This document shows, piece by piece, positions 42,843 to 54,300 of a stretch of DNA of 64,000 bases (the first letter of the stretch is position 1; every line of letters begins with the position of its first letter). This DNA comes from Undaria pinnatifida (Eukaryota > Sar > Phaeophyceae > Laminariales > Alariaceae). The stretch covers positions 2,844,501 to 2,908,500 of the forward strand of contig JABAKD010000011.1 of assembly GCA_012845835.1 (NCBI GenBank). The letters run 5' to 3'. A program made the translations under genes and the position numbers. The notes below the pieces were generated by a model, which was given only the letters and a program-made list of their open reading frames with translations, ran no database searches and was not told the origin of the DNA.

Positions 42843-43281
42843 TAAACTCGCGTATGGCTTTTTTCAAGACTCGTGCCTATCTGGTTAAGGCTCGTTAAGG
42901 CTCGTTAAGACTGTTAAGGCTTGTGCCTTAAAACGTGCCTTAACCCTTTTTTTTTCGACTGCGGCGAGCCTTGGCCATTTACGATAACGCCCCCGAATCC
43001 GACCCTTAAAGGCAAGGGCCTGACATACGTATACGCAACGCTGTTGGAAAAAATAACAGTTTTTGCTTCTAATCGCGGTCAGATAGATGCATGGATGAAT
43101 ATCATAGGAAGACAAGCGTAGGTAACATTGATTTCAAAGGGGTCCTTACATTTTTATTTGGCGCTTTAAAACGAAAAACTCGTTACATGTATAATTCGCT
43201 CGTACTGAACATGTAAATGCCCCCCGCGTATCTCCACGACCCTGCTTGCTCGCGTCCCCCCCATCTTTGTCTGCGCGAAAG

Positions 43282-44889
43282 TTTGTGGCGCTGGTGGCGG
43301 CCAGCATGTACGTCGTCCCGGGCGCAGCGGTTGCGACGACGGCTGACGCTGGCGTCGCGATGCCCGCTACCCAGAGCCTATGGTTGTTCGGTGAGCGCCC
43401 CCCTCCCCCCCCCCCGCGCGACATTATTTCATTCCAGTACCTATTAAATAACTAAAGCAACGGTACGCTACCGAGTGGGTATACCCATTGCGGCAACTAT
43501 TAACAGGGCTTCTTAGTGTTCCCAACACTAGCCGATTTTCGTCGAAGTTTTGCAAAGGTCGTCAGAGTACCAATACCATCCAGTACCAGTAATTGTCAAG
43601 CTTACAAGTACTCCAGGTACTCAGTCATTTGCAGCTTTAGGTGCTCCAGATACTCGCAGGTACTCAATCATTTCCGTCTGTAGGTAATCCAGGTACTCAC
43701 GGGTACGCAGTCATTTCAAAGCTTTAGATACTCCAGGTGCTCGGAGGTACTATTAATAGTCACTTTCAGCTTTAGGTACTCCAGATACTCGCAGGTGCTC
43801 AAGCCATTTTCAGCTTTGGGCACTCCAGCTACTCGCAGGCACTCAGCCATTGTCAGCTCTAGGTACCCCAGGTACCTACAGGTACTCAGTCATCTCAGCT
43901 TTTGTTACGCGAGGTACTTCCGAGTACTCCGTCATCTTCAGCTTTTGGTAGTCCAGGTGCTCGCGAGTACTCAGTCACAATCAGCTTCAGGAACTCCAGG
44001 GACTGAGTCATTGTAAATGACTGGGTTTTGGTATTATGACGACTTTTGCATGTCTACGTGTCTTTTTCATGCATGATGCAGCGATAAAATAATACGTACT
44101 CGTACATGCATGCAACAGGGAAGACCAACAACGAAACAACCGAAAAAAAAACGCGGAAAAAACAAGTAACACACAAAGGTACTCGGAGTACTTTATTTTC
44201 AGCTGCAGGTGATTTAGGTACTCGCAGGTATGATGCTGAGTAGTTTTCAGCTTTAGGGTTTTAGGGTTTGTTTCGGCGTGTTCCGCACCTTGCGCGGGTT
44301 TACCCTGTAAGACTGCAAAACTATTCTACACTAACTCCAAGCGTTTTTGTCCCCAAAACATGGGTGCAGTTGTGACAGGGCAACCTTGTACACGTCGGAC
44401 AGATCAGATCCTGCGTAATGATCTGTGTGATCTGTGTATTTCAGGGAAGAAAGATCATCGGTCTATACGATCTTCATGACCTATAGATCATGTCGCCGGG
44501 TAGTAGCCGTGTGATCTCAATGATCTGGCACACGTTTCCTGGGTTGGATCTGTACTGTCAATACAAAGCTCCTGCACAACATATCATGACGACAGGTATA
44601 GGATCTATATGATATATATGATATGTATGATCTGTGTGATCTGTATGATCAGTATGATCTGCATTAACTATATGATCTGTATGATCTATGTTATCTGGAT
44701 CGTGATGTATCCGATTTGTTTTCACCTTGCGTTTACACTGCTGCACTGCACGCAGGCGCGGCCCTTCTCATGGCGGCTGCCGTCGGGTTCTTCGCTCCTC
44801 GTGCTGGGATTTCGACGGAGGGGTTGACTTGCGCAACGGGGATAGGGGTGGCACTGCCTTACCGAGGCACCCGACGATGCGTGTACCTG
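43282..44889 (+). CDS. Candidate gene: two joined exons of a hydrophobic protein
   Basis: Exon 43282-43390 (acceptor gcgaaag, donor TTCG|gtgagc) reads FVALVAASMYVVPGAAVATT..QSLWLF. Exon 44756-44889 (acceptor ctgcactgcacgcag, donor CTG|gtgagg) reads AALLMAAAVGFFAPRAG..LPYRGTRRCVYL. The split Gly codon G|GC joins them in phase, giving about 81 residues with two hydrophobic stretches around the junction. Both exons are GC-rich (~62-64%) in an AT-richer setting. Both acceptors and donors fit the GT-AG rule. The intron holds a 50-bp minisatellite and a (GATCTGTAT)n tract. Upstream and downstream exons were not found and the family is unknown. Chance pairing is possible, since the phase test alone passes one time in three. 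Confidence 0.35.
43590..44015 (+). repeat. ~48-bp minisatellite (tactcgcaggtactcagtcatt)
   Basis: About nine diverged units of tactccaggtactcgcaggtactcagtcatt plus ttcagctttagg. One unit carries an extra attaata at 43752. An echo unit lies at 44195-44260. Confidence 0.9.
44395..44545 (+). repeat. Dispersed repeat family J, copy 2
   Basis: Matches 18440-18600: cagatcagatcc, atgatctgtgtgatct, tcttcatgacctatagatcatgt, tttcctgggttgga. Confidence 0.7.
44590..44705 (+). repeat. (TGATCTGTA)n microsatellite
   Basis: About a dozen degenerate 9-mers of tgatctgta/tgatctatg. It lies within the proposed intron. Confidence 0.9.
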
Positions 44890-44991
44890 GTGAGGGCCAG
44901 CGACATTTACGCCCAAGTGCCTTTCACGTGTGTTTTTTGCCCCTTCGCAGCATATTCAAGCAGGAGGTTCTTTGTATTATTTAAAAAATGA

Positions 44992-45226
44992 AAAAATGCA
45001 CTTCAGCTGTATCGATCAAAAAGTAATTTTCGATCAAAACTCGGCTTTGCAAGCTGCGTGTGATACTTCGATCGCGCGTGTTACGGGGTGTATACCCTTG
45101 TGAAGGATACAGGTCGGTGACTCCCCTGCTAATACCAGGGTCAACAGGACTAGGACATTCAGCCTTGTTCTGCGCTCGGAAACTGTATAATCCGCATTGA
45201 GGGGGACAAAACCAGACATCTGTGGA
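44992..45226 (+). repeat. Family A, long copy (diverged)
   Basis: gcacttcagctgta, ctttgcaagctgcgtgtgatac, gatacaggtcggtgactcccc, agggtcaacagg, gagggggacaaaac, all in consensus order. Confidence 0.85.
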
Positions 45227-45261
45227 AGTCGGTATGCATGAAACAGTAAGTGTTGTAGCAC

Positions 45262-46335
45262 GGGCGTCCGGAAAAAAAATCCTGGACCCTCACTCACATT
45301 TTTACATTTTAGGCCGATTGGAGGGGGGGTAGGGGGGGGGGTGGGTGCTTCCATACTAAATCCTATACAATAAGCACTCAATGACTGGAACAAGTCCATG
45401 GCTGTGTTATCCAGGCATAGGGTCAGGTGAATACTCAGTGGCGGAGCACAGAGCAAGCAGAAGAAGCGACATGTAGGGCCTAGCCAAAAACAGCAGCAAG
45501 CTCTGTGTATGTAGGTGAACTTGGGTGAACCGAACGGCCGGGTCCATGCAATTGTATTGTGATAAAATCATGAAACCTAGCAGACAATTGCCTATGTAAG
45601 TTTATGTAGCCGACCCCAAAGTGAGTCGGGTGACTAGAGCAGCGACCACTACACTACTGTGTGTCCTGCAACGGCCACACAACAACCTGCTTGTCGAGGT
45701 AGCTGGAGGATCTGCGCAAACATTCATTGTCATGGACTCCAACGTGTGCTCTGCCCTCACTTCTTCAGAGAGAGGGGGGAGGGGGTTGGATTCGGGAGGG
45801 CCAAGAACGGTTCGAAACAAGAAGGTAGTAGTATCATTTCATGTAACACAATGTAACAAGTTCATGTCAGTGCCAACGCCAACGTGCCAATAATTTGCAC
45901 ATATAATATATCGCATCAACTCCCACACCTAACTCAAGCGCACCTCCAACACTGCCAACAATGCCCAACCGCATGTTTGTTTGTGAAGCACGGAGAACAG
46001 ACCACTCATGATAATAATATATGTGTGGCTCGTTTGGGCTCGCTCGCGCGCATTGTTTTCCAGCACGCCTCCAACAATGCAGCATCCATCCCAATCCAAA
46101 CGCATGTTTGTGAAGCACACAAAGCAGCCCACGGAGGACATATGGCTCGTTTGGGCTCGTGCGCACTGTTTCCACAACATCTTGCTGATCAAATGACGAC
46201 CTAAGACTCTACAAGCCTGGGAAATACATGTCTAGTTTGAGGGGAAAAAAAAATGAAAATAGGGACTTTTTTTGGGGGGGGGTAGGGGGGGCGGTGGGTA
46301 GGGTGAGGGTCCAGGTTTTTTTTTTCCGGACGCCC
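45262..46335. repeat. 35-bp inverted repeats 1.07 kb apart
   Basis: Left arm gggcgtccggaaaaaaaatc.. (45262-45296); right arm ..gagggtccaggttttttttt-ccggacgccc (46301-46335) is its reverse complement with one or two changes. G-rich tracts lie just inside both arms. The interior has no recognised gene. Either a TIR element or two inverted copies of a small repeat. Confidence 0.6.
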
Positions 46336-46889
46336 TTGGTTGTAGTGTTGTTTAGCTCTTGGAGTGAGCTACTTGGGTCTACCGGGTTTGTACGCAAGTT
46401 TTTGTGTACTCCCTGTATATGCGGCAGGCCTGCGGAGGTCCAGCCCAGGCCTGATGCTCGGGTTGTCAGAGCTGTCGAGTCATGATGGAACATGCGGTGG
46501 ACGTCGATCGCTACTGCTCCGAAGTGATCTCTCTCCTGCTCTTGATGTAATGCAAAGACACACTCACACACCTGTATTGATCGAATGAAGACCGACGAGT
46601 GAGATATGGCGTTCTGCATCAGGCGTCGGGCGGTGCACACTTGATCCTAAAGCTCTTCGAGAATATTATACGTCGTATGGTACATTCCCCTCTGCTTGGC
46701 AACAGGCTGTAGGGGTCGCGCATCGATTGGCTGCTTTGACGTATTTTTCGCTCCACGATCGATTTTCGTTGCGATATGATACCTTCGTTTACACGTGCCG
46801 TACAAGACGGACGGTAGCTAGAAACCGCGCTCGACCTTTGGACGATCGCATATTGAGAGTCAGCGGGTGTCGGGTATCTTAATTTTATA

Positions 46890-46965
46890 AATTTGTTGTA
46901 ACAACTTCAGCTGTGAGTTCGACGAATTTTAGGGTCGATACTCATCTTTGCAAGCTGCGTACTAG
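46890..46965 (+). repeat. Family A, short copy
   Basis: caacttcagctgtgagttcgacgaatttt, then gatactcatctttgcaagctgcg. Confidence 0.75.
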
Positions 46966-47062
46966 ACCGGTCGCCCGTTTTCAGTCAAGTTTTTTATATT
47001 ATTGGGTAGTCCAGTTGACCTTTTTATCGTGGTTCGTACACGTGCTTTGGTCGAGGTGCGCT

Positions 47063-47440
47063 GGCTCTTTTTTTTTTGGCTTCTGAGGGTGGTGGCTTGG
47101 GGAGCTTCCGAAATTAAAACTGACGTTTTGAGTAGAACTGAAAGTGCAGCCCTATGGAAGAAAAAAAACGCCTGCTACGGTACAGATGCACCACTTCTGC
47201 CCTGCCTGCAAGGTTCCTCACTTGAGAAGCTCCATACCCCCACCCAAATTGGCTCTTTTTTTTCGCTTCTGAAGGTGGTGGCTTGAGGAGCTCTATGCCT
47301 TTTGAGGCAAAAACTGATGTTTTGAGTAACACTGAAAGTGCAGCCCAATGGAAAAAAAAACGCCTGCTACGGTACAGGTGCAGACCACTTCTGCAAAAAG
47401 GTTCCTCACTTGAGGAGCCCAAACTGGCTCTTTTCGAGAA
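47063..47440 (+). repeat. ~184-bp tandem duplication
   Basis: Two units (47063-47246 and 47247-47430) sharing cttctgargtggtggctt, actgaaagtgcagcccwatgg, acgcctgctacggtacagrtgca and aggttcctcacttgag. A third unit starts at 47430 with ctctttt. Confidence 0.9.
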
Positions 47441-48152
47441 AAGTGGGAAGCGCCAACCCGACGAACAGACCCAGATGGGCTACTTGTACGTGTACAGAAA
47501 AGGAAAGATAATGAATGACCAAAAGAAAAATGGAATTATGTGGGGACGATTTTGAGTTTAGGTTAAGAAGCCACGTAGTTCGGAAATTATTTTAGCCAAA
47601 AAGTGCCCCACCTCCATCGTCGTACAGTAGCACGCGTCCAAACCCAATCCCTAGGTATACAATCAAACGTATAGTTGCTATATATGCCATTAGCATCGTT
47701 GATAACATTGTGTTGTTGATTTTCGTTCACCCTGGCAACATCCGTGGGAATGTATATATATATATATGTGCACGGGGCGGCCGGTCGCAGGCTTGTGCGT
47801 AAGCACAAAAGGGAGGATGGGGGTAAGACACGATGCCAAGAGATACGTATGTGATATTAAGGTATTTATTTCGATCAACAGTGAGGCGAGGAGAAAACGG
47901 AAAATGAGCAAATAGCAACGTTCCCGGCGCAGGGAAGGGACACAATTGAAAGCAGAAGCCGGTAGCTGATACCTGCTATACCTCGTTCAGCACCAACAGT
48001 TTTGACACCATGTAAATGAACAAGGTGGAAGGTTGGAGGAAAATGCAGAAATAGAGACATACAAAAGAAACATGGAAACACGACATGAATGCGGATGGCA
48101 AGTAAGAGCCGAAAGTGAAAGCAGGGAACGGCATCACTGAAAAAGCACAACG

Positions 48153-48153
<1 letters not shown>

Positions 48154-48251
<98 letters not shown>
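48154..48251 (+). repeat. (CAA)n tract, ~32 units
   Basis: Pure CAA run. It creates spurious poly-Gln, poly-Asn or poly-Leu frames on both strands; I do not call them genes. Confidence 0.97.
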
Positions 48252-48529
48252 GCTGCATGACAGCGTGGAGGGTTGCACAGGCGTGTTAATTATGTTATTA
48301 CGCCGCCAGCAGTATAAACTGGGTTTTGGTCCAGAACTGAAAACATGGGCAAATTTTTTGCAAATTTTTTGCATGAAATTATTCTCGCTTCAGCCAAGGC
48401 ATTGTCCGAGAAGGAAAATATTGGTACTTGGTGTAGCGCAGGGAAGGGAGAGATGCAACCCTTACAGCATTTGTTTCCAAAGACCGCCCTTACACAGCAA
48501 CAACAGCAACACCAGAATATTGATAAATC

Positions 48530-49230
48530 GCAACAAAAATGACACAACACTACGCGAAATCCTCATTATACCCAAAAAAATCACACGAAATAACACCGAA
48601 CAATTACAAATCACGCAAAGTCGCAAGATATCACTTGGAATATCGATAAATCACTCAAAATATCAGGCAAAATACATAAAATCACACAACAGTACACATG
48701 TAATCCTCACAATATCAAAGCAAGTAACACGAAATCAAACAACAAAACAAATAACACAAAATCGCGGGGTATCACTCGAAATTTTGGAAGCAATTTCGAT
48801 AAATCTTGATCAATCGCAACAAAAAATAATTAAACGTACACAACACTACACGAATATCCTCACGATATGAAAAAAATCACACAAAATTACACACAACAAA
48901 CAAAATCACCCCAAGTCACACCAAATCATAAAATATTACCTCAAATCATTCGAAATCTCGTGAAATTTCACCAAAAAAAATACACCAACCCACACAAAAC
49001 TACTACACGAAGTCCTTACAATATCAACAAGAAAAAAAATCACTCGCAATGACTAAAATTACACGAAGTCACGAACTCATCACTCGAAATCTCGAGCAAT
49101 TACTCGAAATAGCAACAAAGATATGGAAAATCGCACATAATTACACGAGATCCTTACGAAATATTTACAATATTAAAAAAAAATCACCAAAAAAGTCACA
49201 AAGCAAACATCACAAAAAAAAACGCACACA
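48530..49230 (+). repeat. A/C-rich degenerate minisatellite (aaatcacac)
   Basis: 700 bp dominated by words such as aaatcacacaa, tcactcgaaat and tcacacgaaatc with almost no G. Looks like a decayed short-unit array. No gene. Confidence 0.7.
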
Positions 49231-49290
49231 CACGCTCTCGGCCCACCTGTATCGGGGATTGACACAAATAACAACCCGTATCTGCACGTA

Positions 49291-51195
49291 ATTACATACC
49301 GGTCGAGGCGAGGCCCGTTGTCGACGCTTCCGCGCTCGCGTCCTGTGCCTCGTATGAAGCGCTTCGCCTTCGATGTTGCTTCTTGCTCTCGCTAATTCCC
49401 CGATTCGCCGACTAGCGATGAATTCGAGCATTATGAGATCACAGATTATCTGGTCCAGCGAGCGACCGCTGTCCAGTTGTAAACAACAGCTCTGTCTGTT
49501 CGCGTGTTCTACCAGTCTGCCAGCACCGCCCCTTGCGATATCCACTTGGTATCCCCAAAAGCGCGATCAACCAAACAATGCCAGCTGCTGCTGTCAAAGT
49601 GAGCTACGTACTTCGTATTCCGCCGAAGAATATGAACCATAACGCCGAATTCTCTCAAGAACAACAATCAACATATTATTCTTATATCGGTTCCCGATTC
49701 CTAATAATACTTCTCAACAGCAAATCGATCAACATAGATATGCTACCTCGATTAGGCCCTCGATTTCCACCGCATTCAACATACATGATACGTGCGAGAA
49801 CGAAAAAAGCAAAAAAAAACACGGTGCTCTCGACACTCAACAGCCTCGTACACCCCGTTCGTCCTCCCTCTGCCGACATGCCTCCGATTCGAGCACGGCC
49901 ACGCTCTCCGTCCTCTATCTATCAGGGAGGTCCGTTGGTCTGGGCGGTGTGGGATGGGCACGCCGTTTGAGCTAGTTCGACACCTCGCCGACTGGGATTG
50001 AACTTTTACCCGTTTTGGTGTTGCTTTGCTCCCTGTACGGGAAGGTAAGAACCGCTGGGGTAATATCCAACAGTTCCTACTTGCCGTCCAAAAAAATGCG
50101 CGCTCTGATTTTCTTCGTACAGCAGTTCTCGCGCTCGAGCTCTGTACATACTGGTATACCTAGCTCTCTCCGAGCTGCTGGTGTAGATACTGCTGTACGC
50201 AGGACATACCGTACGTAGCAACGTTGACAGTACATGCGTAGCTCCATCACAGCTGCTACTGCTGCACATATCACACGTGCTGCTGTAGAACACGTACCTC
50301 TCTGATCTCTCTCCCCTCTCCGCAGAAATTTTGATAAATTGCAGTTTCGACGAAGCCTGGGTGGTATGTGTTCTTCGGGGCGTTTGAATTTTCTCTCAGA
50401 ACCGACCACGCAACCTCCCGTGCAGGCGTCCACCGTGGCGACGCCGGCCGGGTAGCCGACCCCCCCCGTGGGTCGGACGTGAGAGAAAACGTACCGGAGA
50501 AAAATGGCGAATAAATAGACCCTGTCGGTAGCAAATGCGCCAAAACGCTCACAGGGCAAGCTTTTTCGGAGATCTCGTCGTAGATCTCGACATCAAGGCC
50601 TTGCGCAGGCGCTACGGTGCTGAGCGGGCGGATCCACGACGCCGGCCATTGCAGGCGAGGCGGGGGCACGCCTCAGCGAAGAAACCGCGCCGAAAGGCGG
50701 CCAGAGGCGGAAGAGTCCGCAAATGAAAGAAAGTGTCAGATCAGCCTAAGGAGTATGATATGTAGGTATATTTACATCCAAAGGATCCTACATCTGTAAA
50801 AACGAGCGGCGCCGGTGTATCACGCATCTTGCAAAAATGAGCATGAACCCTTAAATTTGTCTAACTCACAGCCAGCTGACGATTGTTTAGAACATTTTTG
50901 AAAAAAAATAATATTGCGAAACAAGAATGACGTCTCCTTTCTGATGATGTTGGTCTAAGAAGCTCCCTGTCATTGAGAAATAGTTTCTGCCAAAAAGAGG
51001 TATACCTTAAATACCTCCATCATATATGACTATGCCCCATTTCCTGTTCGCAGCTTGGCCCCTTTAGAAAGAAACCCCCGATTTTAGGGTACCAAAAACT
51101 ACGTAAGAATATTGTGAGGAACATTTTTTGCAATAGTAAAAGGGCGTTTTTTTTTCTCCGTGGGCTCTGAAAGGAAAAATGCCAATATACCATTA
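49291..51195. other. No gene confidently recognised
   Basis: Overlapping frames exist on both strands (for example minus 49210-49545 with DQIICDLIMLEFIASRRIGELARARSN, and minus 50077-50559). Some stretches are GC-rich and may contain exons. I see no family motif and no convincing splice pairing. Confidence 0.3.
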
Positions 51196-51202
51196 AATGT
51201 CA

Positions 51203-51262
51203 TGGGTTAGGGTTGGCTTGGGTTAGGGTTATAGGTGTTAGGGTTAGGGGTAGGGAATTAAA
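51203..51262 (+). repeat. Interstitial telomere-like TTAGGG repeats
   Basis: gggttagggttggcttgggt, tagggttataggtgttaggg, ttaggggtaggg. Further pieces are at 51868-51897 (ggggttagggttgtgggtta) and, on the opposite strand, 52128-52155 (aaccctaaccctagccc). Degenerate and short. Confidence 0.75.
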
Positions 51263-51893
51263 TGGCATGGTCACGGGCAACGTTTGCGTGCCATGTGCGC
51301 GCCAGTCTGGAGTTGCTTATGCGTATGAGGCATTACTTCTCTTAATGCTTCTCTTGTTCCAGCATTTTGCTCGGTGCCCCCCGTTCAAGCCTTCCCTGAA
51401 GTTTGTGTCCAGAGCACAACGATCGCTTGACTATCTGGGGAAGAAGCGTACTTTTTTGTACGTTGCACCGCTGCCTCCAATTTTTCGGACAAGGCTGGTC
51501 TTCCTGTGGACAACCCCTCAACCTTTTTTCGGGTTATGCACTTTTTCTTCCCCACTATTTGCAAGTCATCTGCCCCCAAAAATACGAATAAATATCTGGA
51601 ACTTTCATTTTTTCTCTGTTATTACCCCGTACCAAACATCCCTTTATCCTACATGGAAACCTCCGGAAATTTCTTGTTTTTTCATTGATCTGTATTCGTA
51701 CCCGTTACCCCCCCAAGCACAAGGTCGCCCCTACGACAACCTTCCTCATGTACTCCACAGTTCATCACTAGTGTGTTCGCCGTGGCCCAGCTTCTCCGGC
51801 CCAGTGGTTAATAGTGCACACAAAATCCTAATTCTTCGTTACAGCTCCATTACGATAAAGTCCCCAACGGGCGGGGTTAGGGTTGTGGGTTAG
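51213..51893 (+). CDS. Long open frame between telomere-like words, doubtful
   Basis: 226 codons open with stop at 51891-51893. Composition is rich in Phe, Pro, Leu and Ser with no domain, and both ends lie within the TTAGGG-like words. The T/C-rich bias of the strand lowers stop frequency and can explain the frame. Probably not a gene. Confidence 0.12.
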   Translation: MAWVRVIGVRVRGRELNGMVTGNVCVPCARQSGVAYAYEALLLLMLLLFQHFARCPPFKPSLKFVSRAQRSLDYLGKKRTFLYVAPLPPIFRTRLVFLWTTPQPFFGLCTFSSPLFASHLPPKIRINIWNFHFFSVITPYQTSLYPTWKPPEISCFFIDLYSYPLPPQAQGRPYDNLPHVLHSSSLVCSPWPSFSGPVVNSAHKILILRYSSITIKSPTGGVRVVG

Positions 51894-52261
51894 GTTTGGA
51901 GTCGAATCAACTATTTTGAGGCGCCTTTGCCGGTCTCAACGCACAAAATCGTATGACATGAAGTACCCAATATGTTTCGCTTTCTTGGGGTTCGTAGGCT
52001 TCTCGTGTGCTTTGATGTTGGATAAAAGTACCAAATATATTTTGCTTTATTAGGGCGTTTAGAATGTTTTTTTCGTGTTTTTTTTCTTGTCTTTTTTTCC
52101 AACGAATCACGAGGGGGCGTCGACCCAACCCAACACTCAACCCTAACCCTAGCCCTGTTCCTACAGCAAGGGTCCCACAGTGCGGCGGCGGTGTGCGAGA
52201 GCATTATGGCCGCCCTAGAGAGGAAGCCTCCTTAGTCATTCCAGGTTAAAAGTGCAATGTA

Positions 52262-52330
52262 ACAGACGCGCCAAGCGATTTTGACCGCCTTATATCGGGA
52301 TACCGCCTTACTCAGAGCACACTATTGGGG
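52262..52330 (-). repeat. AAGGCGG repeat element, copy 2 (reverse)
   Basis: gcgattttgaccgccttata and tcgggataccgccttactc, then ttgggggacccc: reverse complement of 27458-27530. Confidence 0.7.
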
Positions 52331-52913
52331 GACCCCGACTGTATCGCTCCCCAACCCTTTGGTGAAGGCTCAGACCCGCGCGAAGTTTCGCCACGGGTTT
52401 CAGAAAATCTTATACAAACATGCGTACCACCTAAAAAAAACGAAATGTATTTAGTACTTTATCTGGGTGGTGTCTTGTTTTTTAGAACATCGCAAAGGCT
52501 TTTGACGGTTTTCGTCTCAAGATGGGCCGAGTCATATACACCCCCCCCCCCTTCATGGGCATCATGCAACAAGCTGAAGATGTTTTTTTTTTCTTCTCCT
52601 AACAACTGTTTTTTCACATTGAATGCGTTACTGCAGCTATCTTCGCTTTTGTAGGAACCCCGAATCCCTGAAAACCGGGGACACCCCTCCCACTGTTGGA
52701 AAACCCCCAAACCCGAAGCCGAGCTGAAAACCTTTAATATACGTAGATGACCCTCGTCTTTCGCGCCCCCCATGTTTGTCCCGACATTCCCACGAGTTAT
52801 GAAACAAAACGCCTCCGAAAAATCTCTCTCGCAACAAAAAAAGCCAGATTACTCTTGGTTCGGTTCCCGACCTCTAATAATATTCTCCTTTGTTTTGTGC
52901 GCTGGACTGCTCG
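52331..52913. other. No gene recognised
   Basis: Short frames and homopolymer runs only. Confidence 0.35.
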
Positions 52914-52978
52914 TCCTCCTCCTCCTCCTCCTCCTCCTCCTCCTCCTCCTCCTCCTCCTCCTCCTCCTCCTTCTCCTG
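52914..52978 (+). repeat. (CTC)n tract
   Basis: About 20 CTC/CCT units. Frames across it (poly-Pro, poly-Leu, poly-Arg) are artefacts, although the following 53000-53180 (WVGVLFSVAFVVSGTGC in one frame) could be exon-like. Confidence 0.95.
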
Positions 52979-53181
52979 TTTTTGCGTGGCAGGACTACAA
53001 CGCGACATCGCCGATATTTCCTGAGGTGGGTGGGTGTTTTATTTTCAGTTGCCTTTGTTGTCTCGGGCACCGGTTGTGTATGCAAGGATACAAGAAGAAA
53101 ACCGCCATCGAGCAGTGCTGCGGTAAGGATTACATTTTGTTGAGACACAAAAAGAACGTTCTGGCGGGCCTCTTCAAGTGA

Positions 53182-54044
53182 CGAGCGGCACGCCCGATGT
53201 GCTTTGATTCGATGCATATTTACATTTTTCGTTGTGTCACCTGGGCCACGTAGTACGATTTGTCCTCAAAAGTCGGGTGTTGGTTGAAACTACAGTGCCA
53301 CTCCGACAATATATTATACTTCGTAGATACTACTGCTTCATGGAAGGATATTCGATTTACATCGGAACGGCATCTACGCTATATTGTGGGAGGGCAAAAA
53401 TAATACTAATAAACATATATCAGTTGCTCCGTGTGTATGAAAAACGAAAACTAAACAATGCTCAAAATGGAATGGAGGGCATGCGGTGCTGCTATCAATA
53501 AACCTAAGACTCGTTTTGTAATCGTATCGCCATGTGGCTAGATAAAAAGATTTAAGCATCCATTCGTTGACTCGCGGATGTTTATTTTGTCGCCCCCTCC
53601 CCTACGATCTCGGGAGTTTCGCACATTTTTCAAGCATTGTTCATGTCGAGCTTAGATTCATTGTCGGATTGATGCAGAGCTCCTCAAGTGAATCTCAAAC
53701 CTCAGAAAAATGAGATGCGCCCCCAACTGTAGCTTAGATGCGCCCCCGACGGTAGCTTTCGTATTTTTCCCGTTGTCCCGGGCACCGGTCGTTAGGTAAG
53801 AACACAAGAAGAAGCCTCAGTTGACCTGAGATGGCCGTCGACTGGTGTTACGTGGCCAGCCGCAAGGCTCCACCGTTGTGGTGCTATAGGCTCGGCGGAC
53901 GCTGAAGACGCTACTAAAAAGTAGGCCAGGGCAACCGCTATGGGAAAGCGAGTCGGGGGGTACCAAGCTTATAGCCGCGACACATGCTGCGACAGAGGTG
54001 CACAATTTTCGACGCGTTCTACGATAGAGGTATACCTTGTTATG
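53182..54044. other. No gene recognised
   Basis: Contains a small duplication of gatgcgcccccaactgtagctt (53713, 53738). No coding block was seen. Confidence 0.35.
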
Positions 54045-54300
54045 GCGAAAATGTTTCTGAATGACGGAGCTCCTTAACCTGCTAATACTATCGTCGGAAT
54101 ATAAATAAATAATAGGCCATTTTTTTGCATGACTTTCGTTGTATGCCTAGGCCATGGGATTTTTCATCCGGTAGCAGCTTTAGTTTTCTCCAAATTCAGT
54201 TTTTTCAGAGAGGTATTAACCTCCCAAACCGAGGAAACCTCAGGGAAAAAGTGGTGCAGCACCTCTATGGTAGCACGCGTCTTTCCCTCTGAGGGTGGTT
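54045..54300 (+). repeat. Dispersed repeat family F, copy 4
   Basis: gtttctgaatgacggagctccttaa, tcgtcggaa, gcctaggccatggga, ttcagttttttc.gagaggtattaacctcc, gcagcacctctatggtagcacgcgtc. Confidence 0.65.

Larger units (their letters stand above)
41522..43025. mobile_element. Candidate hAT-like DNA transposon
   Basis: Ends are inverted: ttaggctctggcctttaagg on the left and tcaggcccttgcctttaagg (reverse complement) on the right, 17 of 20 matching. TACGTA flanks both ends (41516-41521, 43026-43031), possibly a target duplication, though the word is palindromic. Subterminal repeats of aaggctcgttaaggc (42880-42925) and gagcctaatgagccctaacg (41608-41633) fit the short-motif-rich ends of hAT elements. 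Inside are a 155-codon ORF (41745-42212) and nested younger insertions. Confidence 0.45.

Noticed and set aside
2568..43760. TATTAATAG as a second footprint-like motif (2568, 17870, 43752)
   Set aside because: Only three clear cases, an AT-rich palindromic word expected fairly often, and repeat comparisons do not show a constant insertion length.
48115..48870. 251-codon poly-Gln ORF
   Set aside because: Built on a pure (CAA)n tract followed by G-poor low-complexity DNA; poly-Asn/Leu frames overlap on both strands.
52747..53217. Poly-Pro, poly-Leu and poly-Arg ORFs on both strands
   Set aside because: All depend on the (CTC)n tract; no supporting splice structure or family.
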